Shown piece by piece: positions 44,259 to 57,049 of a stretch of DNA of 64,000 nt. Positions within the stretch are counted from its first letter, which is position 1. Every line of letters starts with the position of its first letter. Both the position numbers and the translations under genes were made by a program. The DNA lies in assembly GCF_050624435.1 (NCBI RefSeq), contig NC_134537.1, positions 128,378,086-128,442,085 of the forward strand, given 5' to 3'. The DNA comes from Tenrec ecaudatus. Lineage: Eukaryota; Chordata; Mammalia; Afrosoricida; Tenrecidae. The notes beneath the pieces are model-generated. The model searched no databases. It was not told the origin of the DNA and worked only from the letters and a program-made list of their open reading frames with translations.

Positions 44259-45240
44259 GGTATTGAATGCACAAAACAAACACAAGATGGATCAGATATC
44301 TAAATATAAATTTCAGAAACCTAAAGGCCACCACTGAAAAAATAGGTGCAAACTTAAAAGCCCTAATAGAAAGCATAAATACACTACCAAACATACTAAA
44401 AAATATCCACACTGTAGCAGACAAACTAAAGGACGGGAACTTTCTTGAAACAAGATATCATGCATATCAAAAGACTTCATCAGAAAAGTTAAAAATTAAA
44501 GCCACTATTGGGAGAATATTTAGTAGTGATAAATCAGATAAAGGGCTAATTTTAAAAATGCTACTAAAAAGTAAAACTTCATAAGAAAAATACAAAGAGC
44601 CTAATCTAAAAGCAGGCATAAGACATGAATAGAAAATTTACTAATCAGGCCATCCAGGTGGCCAACAACCATAGGAAGAAATTGTACGAGAACATCAGCA
44701 AGGAAGATAATTACAAATTGAAACAATGAGATACCACCTCACAAAGTCACTCAGAGCAAAATTAGAGAAATCAGTCAATAATTAATACTGGATAGCATGC
44801 GGAGCAAGCGACACCTCATCCATGGATGGGGGACTGTCAAATCACACAGCCACCGGGAGATCAGTGTGGCCGGCACTGCTGTAATAAATCCAAAGGCTAT
44901 CATCTCATGATCCTGCAACCCTTCTACTGGATATAGGTGCTAAAGATAGAAAGGACACAACACAGACATACGAACATCTCTAGAGATTGAGGCAGTTTCT
45001 GTAATATCAAAAAGATAGAAACAATCCCAAACTCTGATTACAGAGAAATGGGTAAACAAACTCTGGTACACTCATGCAATGCAATAGTATGCATCAATAA
45101 AAACAAAACAAAACACTTTAAACACCGCAAGACATGACCCAAACTAGAGAACATTGTGCTTCATTACAAAGTTAACATTAATCCATATGATAAGGGCAAA
45201 TACTTCAGGTAACCATCATTATAAGAAAAAGCAAACAATG
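44259..45240 (+). mobile_element. L1 ORF2 C-terminal fragment, old
   Basis: The frame at 44267-44584 reads KTNTRWIRYLNINF, DGNFLETR and SDKSDKGLILKML, which match the L1 ORF2 region with the 'KTRWITDL', 'KDF' and 'SDKGLI' landmarks. Further on, 'caatgagataccacctcacaaagtc' and 'gggtaaacaaactctggtacac' continue the ORF2 end. Several frame breaks occur. Its 3' end is not clear. Confidence 0.78.
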
Positions 45241-45471
45241 AGGAAATGGCTTGTACATCAATATAAGATTTTGGAGACTACAAGGCAGCCAGAGATGGGG
45301 GTGAAAAAGGAAAAAGCCGCGATGGGCCCCAGAGAGGCGCGGATCATGCAGTGGACGGTGAGCAGCTCTGGCCGCAGGAAGAAACCCCACCTCTTTCTCC
45401 TCAGGAACAAGACTGGGCTTTTTATTTTCTTAGAATACAAATCTTTTACTTCCCTTTTAATACTAATCTCT
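45241..45471. other. GC-richer unannotated segment between two L1 pieces
   Basis: The part 45290-45400 is noticeably G/C-rich and CpG-containing compared with its surroundings. I could not assign it. Confidence 0.3.
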
Positions 45472-46098
45472 TATTTTTTAAATCATTTTATTGGGGGCTC
45501 GTACAATTCTTATCATAATCCATACATCCACCCATTGTGTCAAGAACATATGCACATTTGTTGCCATAATCATTCTCAAAACATTTGCCTTCTACTTGAG
45601 CCCTTAATATCTGTTTCTCATTTTCCCCTCCCTCCCCACTCCCCCTACTTCCTGAACCCTTCATCATTCATATATTATTATTGTTTTGTCATATGTTACA
45701 TTGTCTAATGTCTCACCCCACCTTCTCTGCTGTCCCTCCCCCAGGGAGGAGGCTATATGTAAATTCTTATAATCAGTCCCCGCTTTCTACCCCACATTTT
45801 CTCCACCCTCCAGGCATCGCCACTCTCACCACTGGTCCTGGAGGACTCCTCTGTCCTGTGTTCCCTGTGTTTCTAGTTGCTATCTGTGCCTATGTTCATC
45901 CTCTGGTCTAGCCAGATTTGCAAGGTTGAATTGGGATCATGATAGTGGGAGGGAGGAAGTATTTAAGAACTAGAGGAAAGTTATATGTTTCATCATTGCT
46001 ACCCTGAACCCAACAACCGTTCAGTAAGGGGAGTCCGGTTGGCTACCATTGGGCTTTGAGTGTCCACTCTGCACTCACCCACATTTTCTACTGCCATC
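45472..46098 (-). mobile_element. L1 3' UTR, 5'-truncated
   Basis: It begins on the plus strand with the reversed A-tail ('ttattttttaaatcattttattgggggctcg') and holds 'catatgcacatttgttgcc', 'ctggtctagccagatttgcaagg' and 'actagaggaaagttatatg'. This is the reverse complement of the L1 3' UTR seen at 8.2-8.9 and 23.7-24.4 kb. It is noncoding; the long plus-strand frames across it are not genes. Confidence 0.85.
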
Positions 46099-46677
46099 AA
46101 CAGCTACAGTCTGGCAGCTTGAGCACTGGGTCTGGGTTGGGAGAATTGCACACTAGTACTGATTTTAGGATCCCATTGAGATTGGCACTGCACCTACTCT
46201 TAAGTAAGTCAACTAGTACATAAAGCTAATTAAAGAAAAAATAATAGAATGAAGACTCACAAGCTTAAATGCCTTCCAGATTCCCTAGGCCTCACATCCA
46301 AACATCGATCTGAGTGGCTAAAACAGAGCTTGAATTCTTTAGTGAAATACAAGTTCATTTCAAGCATATGAAAATAAACAAACAAACATGTTGTCTCATG
46401 TATTCTGAACATATGACAAGGGTCAGCCAGTGCTCAGTAAAAGAGCTCGTGTTTGGTAGATTGAAGGGTCGGTGGAAAAGAGAAAAGCACTCAGTGGAAT
46501 CGATTGATGGCGGATGCAATAAGGGTTCCAAGCACAGCAATGATTGTGAGACTAGTACAGAGCCAGGCCCTGTTCCATTCTGTTGTTTTTGTAGAAGCTA
46601 TGAATTGGAACCAATTAAGCCTATATATATATATGTTGATAATTATTTTTGTTTCATCATAAAATATCTATCAATCA
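46099..46677. other. Unannotated interval
   Basis: A 145-codon plus-strand frame (46314-46751) runs through unique-looking sequence into a SINE. No domain is recognised, and I do not call it a gene. Confidence 0.35.
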
Positions 46678-46862
46678 CACCAAACTCACTACCATCGACT
46701 CCATACGGACTCGTAGATGCGTTACAGGACAGGCAGGCAGTGGCCGTGTGAGTTTCGGAGGCTGTGACTCTTCATGGGCGTTTCTACCTGCAAGCCTTGG
46801 TGGTCTCTAATGGCAGACCGTGCAGACTGCAGCCCAAAGCAGAGCCACTACATTGCCAAGCT
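46678..46862 (-). mobile_element. AfroSINE, full length
   Basis: Reverse strand: 'ccaaactcactaccatcgactccatacggactcgtag', 'gtgtgagtttcggaggctgtgactcttcatgggcg' and 'cagactgcagcccaaagcagagccactacattgcc'. Confidence 0.85.
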
Positions 46863-47889
46863 CCTGAAATGTCTATGATGCGTTGATAGTGAATGAGAGT
46901 GATCACAGATAGTGAGAAAGCCAGCCGATAATAAGTGAGAATCTCAACGCCATGTTTCTTTCGTTGCTCTAACCTTACGTCCTCACATACCTGACAAATA
47001 TTAGGCATCCAGCAAATAGGTTTGAATGACTGTGTGCACGGATAATTTAGTGTCACATTTGGAAGTAAGTAAGATTGATGGATTATCATGTTAGAACGTA
47101 TTCAGAAAAATTCTTTATACATACTGTATTCAATATAGATTAACATTTTCTAAACACATGGCAGAGAAGTAACACCCTAAAGGGGATTTAAAAAATCATA
47201 GAGAAAAGAACTAAAAGAGAGTGGGATATTTTTCTTAAACTTTACAAAGCCCCCTTACATAAACACGACTGACTTCCGCCAGCATGGGGAGGAAGAAATC
47301 ATAGGAGCAAGAGCAAGCTCTATGAACTTGGAATATTATAAATCTCAGCCATGAAATGAACATAAACATCCTATTATTTGCTACACAAAACTATAATCTC
47401 ATTTTGATACCCCAAATAACAAAATACAGGAGATAGCAATACATCCTGAGTAATTGGTTATGAACTGATTGGTTTTTTGCTTGTCTCTTGACATCTCCTT
47501 TTCATATTCCTTTGAATTGATTTTCATTCTACGATTAACCTATGGAGATCATACTAAATCTAATGCCATTTATCACTAGAGAGTGGCTTTATGATTGTTT
47601 TCCATCTTTTATAGAAATTATAAAAATATTAATCCATTTAACTCACTTAAAAGGTGATGCAAGATTTAAAGTCTATATAATCAATATAGTATTTCTTATG
47701 TTTTAGTTGAATAAAAATAACTATTTGGGGAGGTCACTTTAGATTTAGAAAAAAAACACGTTTTCTTAAATACTGTTTAATAATTCTGTAAGAGTTACAT
47801 CAAAGTAAAACTGTGGCCATCAGGAGAAATATAGTTCCCTAAACACATAATAATAAAGCAAGAACTACTATCAATATCCACTAAATCCA
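46863..47889. other. AT-rich unannotated interval
   Basis: About 1 kb with nothing recognised. Confidence 0.35.
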
Positions 47890-48095
47890 AGAAAGCCAAA
47901 CCCATGCCTACTGAGGGATTCCAATCGGTAGCAACTCTATAGCACAGAGGTGAACTACGCCCGTGGTTCCCAAGACTGCACATCTCCATAGGACCACACA
48001 TTCTCACTTTTCTCCCAGGGAAAGGCTGGTGGCTTTGAACTGCAGACCTTGCTGACCTTCTGGTTAGCAGCCTAAATTGTAATCCACTGTTTCAC
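47890..48095 (-). mobile_element. AfroSINE, full length
   Basis: Reverse strand: 'gaaagccaaacccatgcctactgagggattccaatcggtagcaactc', 'cacatctccataggaccacac', 'ggtggctttgaactgcagaccttgctgaccttctggttagcagcc'. Confidence 0.85.
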
Positions 48096-49077
48096 CAATA
48101 CCCATTACACATGCTATTTGGCATGCCTCAATCAGTAATACAGCACTATACATTTAGAAATACCCCAGGGTCCTCACTTATTGACTATGTCATTATCTCA
48201 CATTTCACATTTCAACAATCGTAAACATCTACTATTCTTCTGATTTTGCATTAAAAATGTATGAGTAATAGTAACAAATGTCAAGGTTCCGGGCAAGAGT
48301 AATGCTGGATTATGAATCTCAAAGGTTTAGCAGTTACATGATGATATGATAATATGATTTGTCAGTCATGCAATGCAGGCGGCAATCTCCATCTTGTGAA
48401 CTGAAGTGGTCATTATCCATTTTGCATAATGTGAATTTGCATAATTGTTTGTAATCTGAGAAGTCAACATATAAATTTCAAATTATATCCACCATTAGGG
48501 TTATAAATAATTTTTCCTGTACAGATATAACCAATGAGTTATAGTGATACTGCAGGAGAGTTTGTATTGTGTTTATTTTAAACAGAATAATTATTCTTTT
48601 TTCTTCCTCTCATTTATTTATGAAATTATGAATAAGTGTTCAAATCTATTATTTGAAAATAAATTTATGCAAAATATAAACTTTTAAGTTTTAAAAAATT
48701 CAGATAACTTTGAAATACCTATGTATTTATTTTGTCCAAAAAGGCAATAAACATAAGGCGCTGTCCAAATAAAACAAACATTTTAATTAGCTTTCACACA
48801 TAACTTTAGAAAGAAGGAAAAGAAAATATCTTTGAATTAGTTCTGTGTCATTTTGAATTGCATCCAAAATAGAAAATATTAAAGAAAAATAGACATAATC
48901 CTAATGGCTAGGAAAATCTCTGAGGACAGTCAGCTGAAGCAAGCAATTTAAAAAAAAACAGAAAAAGTTTTTACTAACATATAGCTCTTTATGCACATGA
49001 CCTGGAATAATTTATCAATCTATCATTAATTTATATGTCTATAAGCAAATATATACACACATAGAGACATATTTCCC
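48096..49077. other. AT-rich unannotated interval
   Basis: About 1 kb, very AT-rich; nothing recognised. Confidence 0.35.
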
Positions 49078-49240
49078 TGACTGGTGCGAATGGTGAAGGG
49101 CTGAACTATGAACTGGGAGTCTGGCTGTTTGAACCGATCCACGTCACCCGGGAGGACAGGGTTGCAATTCGACTTTGAATTTCCAGCCGACAGCCTGGAA
49201 AACTCTGCGGCTCAGTTCTGTCGTTCTCCATTCCCAGTAA
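49078..49240 (+). mobile_element. AfroSINE variant
   Basis: 'ccctgactggtgcgaatggtgaagggctgaactatgaactgggagtctggctgtttgaacc', 'cagccgacagcctggaaaactctgcggctcagttctgtc'. This is the second AfroSINE subtype with the tail lost. Confidence 0.75.
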
Positions 49241-50079
49241 ACCGTAGGGGAAGCAGGCGTGGGAGGCATCCCCAACCTGTGCTGGCCTCCTCCTGCCAAG
49301 AGGCAGAGGTCAGACACACGTCCCTTCCATCCTTCCATGCCTGTTCTGACACCAGGCGTCCCTCCTACAGCACTTCATTTTGCTGGGTTTGATCATTCAT
49401 GGCAATGGCCACGCGACACTCACAGAAAATACTCACAATTAAGAGAGTTTATTAGGGGAATGAACAGGTTACCACAACCAGGATTGAAATAGAACTCCCT
49501 GCCATCGAGGCAATATTGACTCAGAGTGACCTTACAGGACAGGGAGTTTCCGAGATTAAAGTGTTTGCGGGAGTGACAAGCCCTGTCTTTCTCCAGAGCA
49601 GTGACTGGTGGTTTCTAACTTCCTTATAAGGCAGGAGTCGTAAACAGTAAAGATACAGCTATTCGTCCAAAGCAACACCTCTCCAGAGCCAGTAGCTAAT
49701 CTCTCTCCAGTCCTCAACCTTTCAACTACATGGTCACTTGCTCTCTGTCTCCATTGGCCTAGGTCACCAGCTCTGTCTCACAGTTTCCGTCTCCGTGCGA
49801 CTCCTCTGTTCTGCCTTGGGGTCTCCTTGCCTTGCCCTCCGGTGCCTCTGGTCTCAGCCTATGCTGAGACATTCTGCCTTCAAAGCTGACAGAGATCATA
49901 GATTAACATAGCTGTAAGGCCGTTCAACAAATGTAACCAACTGAAAGTAAGTTTCACAGGGGGTCGCTGACCAAAGCCAAGTGTTCTAATAACTATGTCC
50001 ATTGAACATATGGACTAAAATTCATTCCTTTATCGGAAACGACGATGATCTGTATGGATTGGCCCCATCTCCATATTGT
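49241..50079. other. GC-richer interval with a reversed AfroSINE
   Basis: A reversed AfroSINE fragment occupies 49490-49622 ('ctccctgccatcgaggcaatattgactcagagtgacc', 'aagccctgtctttctccagag'). The rest, 49241-49489 and 49623-50079, is C/T-rich and less AT-rich than the neighbourhood. It may be an unrecognised LTR or other repeat split by the SINE. The 94-codon frame at 49108-49392 runs from the SINE into it and is not a recognised protein. Confidence 0.5.
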
Positions 50080-50450
50080 CTTTCCACTCCTCCTCTCACC
50101 TTTTGGACTGAAGGGGCACAATGTTCCCTGACCTTTGCTCATCTCGCCCTTCTCATTCCAAGCATCTCTACTTCAAGGTCAGAGGGACCCACAGAGGGCC
50201 CTTCCTTGATCCACCCAGCTAACGCGACTCATTTCCACCAACCTCCTTCTTTGATCATACCATCACATGATAGTCTTCACGGCATACATGATCGTCTTTT
50301 ACCACCTTTTTCTTTATTGCTTATTATTAATATTGTTGTGTTTTAGGTTCCTTTCCAGATTGCAAATTTTTATGCAAGCATGTATTTCTGTCTGTCTCGT
50401 TTGTCACTATGGTAAATAAACAATCTGGCATTTAGTATGTTTTTATTTAA
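50080..50450 (+). mobile_element. L2 LINE 3' end relic
   Basis: 'cacaatgttccctgacctttgctcatctcgcccttctcattcc', 'caaggtcagagggacccacagagggcccttccttgatccaccc' and 'tttaccacctttttctttattgcttattatt' run parallel to the L2 3' UTR ('tcacctcctcagagaggccttccctgaccaccc'). Old and uncertain. Confidence 0.42.
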
Positions 50451-51964
50451 TATTTACAGAAATATAAATATATATTGTTGATATTATCTCTTATTTTATG
50501 ATGCTAAAGGAAGGTGATGGCAGGGAGGATGGATATTAATAATAATCATTCTATCAAGGAAAATGTTTTGAAAATATACATATACTTTCTCAGTTGAGAT
50601 CCAGCGTGCTGGTTTACCTTGCCATGTTTCTGCTTGGGAGAATTATGGGAGTTTTCAAGGAGAATGCAAAGTGGGAAAAATGAAGAAGACAGCTGTTAAA
50701 TTTCCAAAGACTGTGCATAGTCTTGTTTCCGGTGTTAAGTTTCAAGAAAGAAACCTAACCCATTTGGTTATCGATGTCTCCAGTGATTTCGAGAGAATAT
50801 TGGAGGTGAAGGATCGTAAAGGAAAACCTCACCCACTGCAGACCCACAGCTCAACAGTGGAGAGAAAGAAGAGCGCATGCCGACTAACCACATGATGAGA
50901 CATATCAGACAAGGGACAAAACGTGCAAAGTCCTAGAAGTGTGGGAGGCCCCTGAGCCCCTTGATGGCCGCTCCACACTCGGTTTTAAACTCTAGGACTG
51001 TCACCTCGTCATGTCATCAAGCGTAACCTGGTGCAGGAAAGAGACTCCCTGGGGGTTATTGAGCTCTCCTTTTGCTGAGCCTCTGGCCTTGAACCCACGT
51101 GGCACTGAAGGGGTTAAAAGTAGGTGTAAAAACATGCTCTGAAATAGTGTGACTGTGAGAGCCAACTTACCCCCAAAGTAGCTTCTCGAGACTGAGGAGG
51201 TACTTTAACTCATCTGAACCCAGACTTCTGGGACCTGTGGAGGTTGGATCAACCCACTCAATTCATTTCCTGAAATATTCTTTAAATTCTTGAGCCTTGA
51301 GGAAATTGCTTTCCTAATGTTATCTTTTAAATTGAGCAATAGTTTAGTAAATAGCTTCGGGTAGACTATTTTATTTTAGGCATTGTGCTCTTTTGAAAAA
51401 TTATCTACGTGTCATCGGTTTAGAGAAACAAACTCCAAAGGCCACACTAGGATGTCTATTGCTGGGTAAACATAATGTTTGTTTGAACGACTGTTCCATC
51501 AACATGTCCTTGAAGTGCTCTGGACACCAGTGAGGAGAAGTTGAGGATGAGTCCCCCGAGCAGTTTCTGAAGTATCTGACCTAACAGTGCAATGGTAAAT
51601 AGTGCAGACATCACATAAATGGGCAGGTGCACAAACCCCAGACATAAGACAGGCAGAAGGCATTGTTCCCAAAGGCACAGAGAGTTGACTGCTACCAAGA
51701 ATCTGTGTAAAGTTATACTAAAAAATTTATAGCGCATTCCATGGAGACTGGGAGCAAGGAGAAGAGCTGGGAATCAAACCTTGGTAATCAAACCTCTGGG
51801 CCCGGAGAGCTTCCCTTCTATCTCATCTTCCAAACAGCTACACCCTTTCCGTCCTATCATTCCAATTGTTTTGTACATTAAATTTACAAAAATATAGTTG
51901 TACAAAAATACAGTTATTCATGTTATGGAGAGAAGCATATTTTTAAAAAAGGTTAAAGATGAAA
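50451..51964. other. Unannotated interval
   Basis: About 1.5 kb. A hydrophobic 93-codon minus-strand frame lies at 51456-51737 and a 74-codon plus-strand frame at 50671-50895; neither has a motif I can name. A short MIR-like piece ('agagctgggaatcaaacc') lies near 51757. Confidence 0.35.
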
Positions 51965-52100
51965 GCGTCAGAATGATTTGGGGCTGGTTTCCAAGCCTGG
52001 CCCTGCCACATTTTACCTGTGTGACCTTGAACAAAGATAACTTCAGCTTTATTACTCATAAAAAGATTTTAGTAGCAGGAGGAAGAACCCTGAGATGCTA
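51965..52100 (+). mobile_element. MIR SINE relic
   Basis: 'ggtttccaagcctggccctgccacattttacctgtgtgaccttgaacaaagataacttcagc' follows the MIR core ('gcctgggttcaaatcctggctctgccacttactagctgtgtgaccttgggcaagttacttaacctc'). Confidence 0.7.
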
Positions 52101-52169
52101 GCTATTTCTGCTGAGGATAATAGAATTTCTACACCGTAAGTTCACACAGACCTCATCTAAGATGCAAGT

Positions 52170-52650
52170 CTTGTTCTCAACTCTACTGAAACAAAGTATA
52201 ATGTAGAAAACTCAAAGCCTCCATGACCCTGCCACCAGAAGAATTAGATGGTGTCCAGATCCTATGTCAACTGACTGGACAGGGATCATCATAAGAGGTG
52301 CTGGGGAGTGTATAAGAAAAATATGGAACAAAAGCCAAAATCATTAAAAAAAAAAAGACCAAGTGTATTGGTCAGAGAGAGAAGGGTACAACCCTGTGGG
52401 CATCCTTCATACCTGGCACAAATTGACTCTCACCTTTCAGTCGAATGATGGGCTTAGAATGTACACAATAACACCATGGAGGTACAATCAGTCCTATAAG
52501 ATCAAAGGGCACCACTGGTCCCGAACAAAGGTCTGCAGGTGTAGACAGGAAAGAAAGACACAGGGAAAGAGTAGACACGTGGCGGAAGTGGGACAATGTC
52601 TTTGCAGTGTGAGGACTGCAATCAATGTCAAATGCAACAAATGAGCACAT
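52170..52650 (+). mobile_element. L1 3' UTR, older afrotherian subfamily
   Basis: 'ctccatgaccctgccaccagaagaattagatggtgtcc', 'gactggacagggatc', 'aagaccaagtgtattggtcagagag' and 'gtagacacgtggcgg' with 'gcaatcaatgtcaaatgcaac' follow the 3' UTR of an L1 lineage abundant in afrotherians. Noncoding; the overlapping frames on both strands at 52363-52650 are shadows. Confidence 0.6.
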
Positions 52651-53770
52651 ACTCTTTAACGGATCAATCTCATCTTCACAACCCTAAGTTATTTCGTATT
52701 TCTTAGACCAGAACAAATGGCATTTTGACAAGCCTTATCAAATAGCTACAAGTTGTTTCAAGATACAAAAGAGATCTCAAACATCTTTTAAGAAGAACAT
52801 TTATTAAGTCAAACAGGATGAAGACAAGGAAAAGGCATTTCATGTGGATGAAAAAGACCGTTTATAATGGCTTCCACCAGTTGGTATCTGCACAGCTACT
52901 TCAATAGGGCAAGAAGAGCTGTAAGGAAACCCTGATTGGTGGCAGATCAGTTTATCACAGTTAAAGTTGGGGCTGCAGATGCAGTAACAAAAGCAGGATT
53001 GGGACATGCACATTACACTAGACAGAAGATGATACAAGATTTGTCCAGGGCCCTCAGACCAAGGCAGTCAGGGCACAATTCATAGGTCATGATTCGTGAT
53101 GCTAAGACGCTCAATGCAGTGATCTCCCTCAAGGACACACCCAGGCAAACCCCTAAGGGAGGCAGACTGCCCCACCCCAACCCCGTGCAATCCATACTCC
53201 AATGCACTTTGCCTAAAGGCATGCCAGCTCCTAACCCTGGTTAATGGTCAGAAACCATCTAGTGGAGTTTAAATTTCACTTGCGGACTCAAAGGGGATTT
53301 TCACTATTAGCCACAGCCTCGTGCAAATGGGGTGCTCAGAACTGCGGCTGTAATGCTGAGGAAATACATTCTCTGCATTCCATGAACAATTGTTGCAGTT
53401 GGCCAGTAACTCCTTTCTGGTTTTCTGCTGTAGAGTTACTTATAAATGAGACATTTTAGTGTCTTTCTTTTTTTGTTTGATTTTTTAGTTTCTTATGTAA
53501 AGAAATTACTTGTGTTAATGGAGAACAATCAAATGAAGGTGGAACTACACTTCCTCTTCAGCGTCCTCGGTGAACCAAAAGAGACCCTACCTGCCTGCCA
53601 TACAAAAGGTCATCAAAGAAGCTGCCCTCTTGGGGATGACAAGTACTGTATTGTCAGCTTATTCCCCACGGGGCGCACACATGAGTGTTTTAAGAAATAC
53701 AAGGTATAATAAAATTTCTGCACCACATCATTTCATGTTTTATGGATTGAACACCCCCCAACTCAACAAA
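52651..53770. other. Unannotated interval
   Basis: About 1.1 kb, moderately GC-rich around 53000-53230. No gene or repeat assigned. Confidence 0.35.
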
Positions 53771-53771
53771 C

Positions 53772-53826
<55 letters not shown>

Positions 53827-53827
53827 C
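53771..53827. repeat. (CG)n(CA)n microsatellite
   Basis: A short alternating GC run (cgcgtgcgcgcgcgc) passes into about 45 bp of CA units, a purine-pyrimidine alternation throughout. Confidence 0.95.
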
Positions 53828-53862
53828 TTGTGATGTAAGTCGTCATCTCTCTGTGAAGCAGG

Positions 53863-54070
53863 CGCCCTGGCGGTAGAGAGGTTACGGGCTGGGCTGCAGG
53901 CTGCAGCTTTCCTGAAGTGCTCAGAGTGGAGAACTGGAGCCATAGGCTGTACAACCACATCTGATACTAACTTTGAACCTTGGACTAGTCACTTAACCTC
54001 TTGAGTTTCCTCCCCAGCCTCGCTCCACCACCACCACCTGCAGAATAAGAAATTGCTTCTAGTGCCTTTT
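53863..54070 (+). mobile_element. AfroSINE 5' fragment and MIR relic
   Basis: 53863-53910 reads 'cgccctggcggtagagaggttacgggctgggctgcaggctgc', the AfroSINE head. 53935-54070 reads 'acaaccacatctgatactaactttgaaccttggactagtcacttaacctcttgagtttcc', the MIR core. Confidence 0.6.
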
Positions 54071-55744
54071 AGAACGAACTGCGATTTTATTGTTTTAATT
54101 TGCCATGACAAATGAAGCTTTCCAGTTTGAAACAGCGCCAACCTTAGTGGAGAGTTGACTTATTAGTTTTGTTCACACTGGCATTGGCATGACCCTTATG
54201 GTGTACTGGCCCCTGTGACACAGGATAGAGTACCAAAAGCCATCGTTCTCAGCTTCAAATGATAAAAATACAGTTTTAATTGCAGGTTGACCACGTTCAC
54301 GGGATTCCCGTAATGAGAGAGCAAAGTGCAAGGACTAGCTCTCTCTCCCAAATACATTCCTTGCTTTGCAGATTTCCTACAACTTTCTGACAGCATTGAA
54401 CTTAACTGTGAATGTATTGTGAACTTTGCAGTCCTGAAGCAATAGGGAACAATTTAATAAGAGTATCCTGCAAGTTCCCAGACGGTAGTCTTAAAGCAAG
54501 CTAGCATTTCTGAAACTCTCGTCGACCTGCTGGTATATTACTTTTTCCTAAATTTGTTTCCACTACTGAGCAGAATGTCCCATTTTCAATCCTTACTTAA
54601 TGTCAACCATTCCTTCAAAGTCTTCATAAATAAAAATGTTAATGTTTTAAAAATTTCTTCAAACTAGTGTACTTAGTTTGCCTGGGGAATAATATACCTT
54701 TATCTCACAAAGTTGACAAGCTCATATTCTTTGACAAGGTTAAGATCAAATCCATTCCATAATTTGATTCACGCCACGATCACTCAGCCTAATCGGACCT
54801 GACGCCCTGTCTTTCTTCGCAAAGGAGAAATAGAAGAACTTCCTTATTATATTGGACCTGTCGATTCCCCTCATCATGTCCCCCTTTTATTTCTTAAGAT
54901 TGCATCTATAGTTTAGTTTCTTCTTTATCTCTCGTTTTGGGTATGGCATGTGTGTTTCCTCTTTCAATTGTTCTGCAGCATCCCTTCTTCTTTAAGAGAA
55001 TCCCCTCTCCCCTTGGCCCAGAACAGCACAGGGAGGGTGCCTTTTTTGTCCTATAGCTTACCTCCCACCATGGCCTGCCTACCCATGACCAAATTTCAAG
55101 CTAGCCGCATCATGTTTCCCATTGGCTTGAAGCTTCTAACCGAAGGCACTGGGAGAGCCCCATGAGGCTCCTAAGAGAAGGGGACAAGGCAAGGCTAAAA
55201 ATATAATAGGTCAAATCAACATTTGGTTGAGAACATCTGGGGTACTATTGATGGATTGTCTCTTCTAATGACATAACCACAAGTCCTGGTTCTATTGCCT
55301 CATGTCAGCACTTCTCTTTGCTGTAGTTTTTCGACCTCTTTATGGAAGTAAATTTCTTCAAGATTTAGGTGTTAGACCGAGACAAGGCAGCTTGCTTCCT
55401 ATGAAGGACTTCCACCATGGTGTCAGGGACGTGTGTTGTCAACACAACTCACTAGACAGTGCAAGGCTATTTCTCTGCGGCCATTGACCTTTCTTTGACA
55501 AGCTGAGGTGTTTTCTGCGGACTGCATCTGCATTGGGTTACAGGTTATTGTATTTTGTTTGTTGGTTTGCTTCAAAATATAAGGTACAAGACTGATAGTA
55601 CATTATCAATCTTACAGCAAAGAAATAACAATGAAAACCTACCTTCAATGGAAGAGGAACAGACAAGATCAGTTGCATTAATAATCATCTGGGATCCCAA
55701 ACCTGTATATTTTCCAATTTAATGAAGGCACAGACAGGAAAATG
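54071..55744. other. Unannotated interval
   Basis: About 1.7 kb with nothing named. The 54770-55170 part is C/T-rich and holds a 71-codon frame without a recognised domain. Confidence 0.35.
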
Positions 55745-55950
55745 GCTAATAATTGAGGAATGCCCAGAATGATTCAAAGTGCTTTACTGATATCAATTCA
55801 TTCAATTCTCAGAAGAACCTCTGACAGGAGGATGGGTTAATGAGAGTATCCTAATTTTACAATTGAGTAAACTAGGGTCCAGAAAAACGAAACAGCAAAA
55901 ATAAATGGAGAGACTGAAATCTGTACTGCTGAACTATTTTCCATAGCCCA
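55745..55950 (-). mobile_element. MIR SINE relic
   Basis: 'caattcattcaattctcagaagaacctctgacaggaggatgggttaatgagagtatcctaattttacaattgagtaaactagggtccagaaaaacg' matches the reversed MIR 3' half ('tcacaacaaccctatgaggtaggtactattatcccattttacagatgaggaaactgaggc'). Confidence 0.7.
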
Positions 55951-57049
55951 TCCTTGTAGTTAAAATGCTAGACTACCTCTCAGTGTAATCAGAAAAAGGA
56001 TAGATCCTATTGCTTCAGGACTTCAAAGTTCACAAAACATTTACATGTACCAAAAAAAATAAAAAGTGGACTCAAATGAGCAGTGTAAGTTGCCTTCTCT
56101 GGCTCAATTGCATTTTATCAGGAAGTTCCCCCTTCGTCCACCACCCCTGAACTTCCAGGTGTACTAATGCGTTATGGCAAAAAGGGAGAAGGACAGACTT
56201 AGTGCGATTGTGGACATTTTAGACTATGTTCCATAAATTCATTATTTCTTGTAAAATTAATATGACTTAATAATTTTCAGTTATCTGCTTTTTTGAAAAA
56301 AATCAGGATTGTTAAATTATAAGACATATTTATGCAATCTATTGATATATTTGATATTCAAATAGCATAAGCAACTTCAAAGGGTAATAGTATGTAGCTT
56401 GTGTTGTGTTTGTGGTCCTTTTATATGAGATAACGTTGAACAATAAAGATGATGCATAAATAATGAGTCATCTAGTTGAAGACTGAGTTTGCGTTAAATT
56501 CTAAGACCTGTTGCCTGAGTAGGCAATCAATACACGATAGCTAGTCAATGAGCATTTATTTTACTCATTATGCATATAAAACCTCTCAAGTGATTTAAAG
56601 AGCCAAAGGTGAACTTGCAGACAGCCGCAGATTTTAGCAAATGCTACACTAAGGATGTAGCATGCAGTTTTGTGGAGTTTATTTTTGTGGATACTTTGAC
56701 AAAATTGTCCAGATCACAGATTCCCAAGCTTATTTGCTCTAGCACCTGACTTTTGGGGAAAATAACAACATATCCAGGCATCCCTCTGCCTAATAAAATG
56801 TTAGTTACTATTTCTTATAAGGCAGGATAAATGCAGGCATCCGGGTTTGCAAGCCAGTGGACTGTTCTTGAGGCCCCGAGGATATTGCCACTTCAGAAAA
56901 CACTGATGCAAAGGAGTGCATCACATACATGGATTACTTGTCTTTTACATTTTACATTACTACATGTTTGGAGATTTAGATTAATTGGATTGTCTAGAGA
57001 GATATGAAAGTGCGTCTGAGAGATGAATATAGAAGATCAGAGGGCTAAG
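55951..57049. other. AT-rich unannotated interval
   Basis: Nothing recognised in about 1.1 kb. Confidence 0.35.

Noticed and set aside
45154-45708. A 184-codon plus-strand open frame
   Set aside because: It runs from an L1 ORF2 relic through a junction into the reversed L1 3' UTR; no coherent protein.
44259-46098. One twin-primed L1 made of the plus-strand ORF2 piece and the minus-strand 3' UTR piece
   Set aside because: The A-tail of the minus-strand piece points toward the plus-strand piece, the wrong polarity for twin priming. They are better explained as separate insertions.
51456-51737. A hydrophobic 93-codon minus-strand frame that looked like a membrane-protein exon
   Set aside because: I could not match it to any family, and there is no partner exon or clear splice context. 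Left as unassigned.
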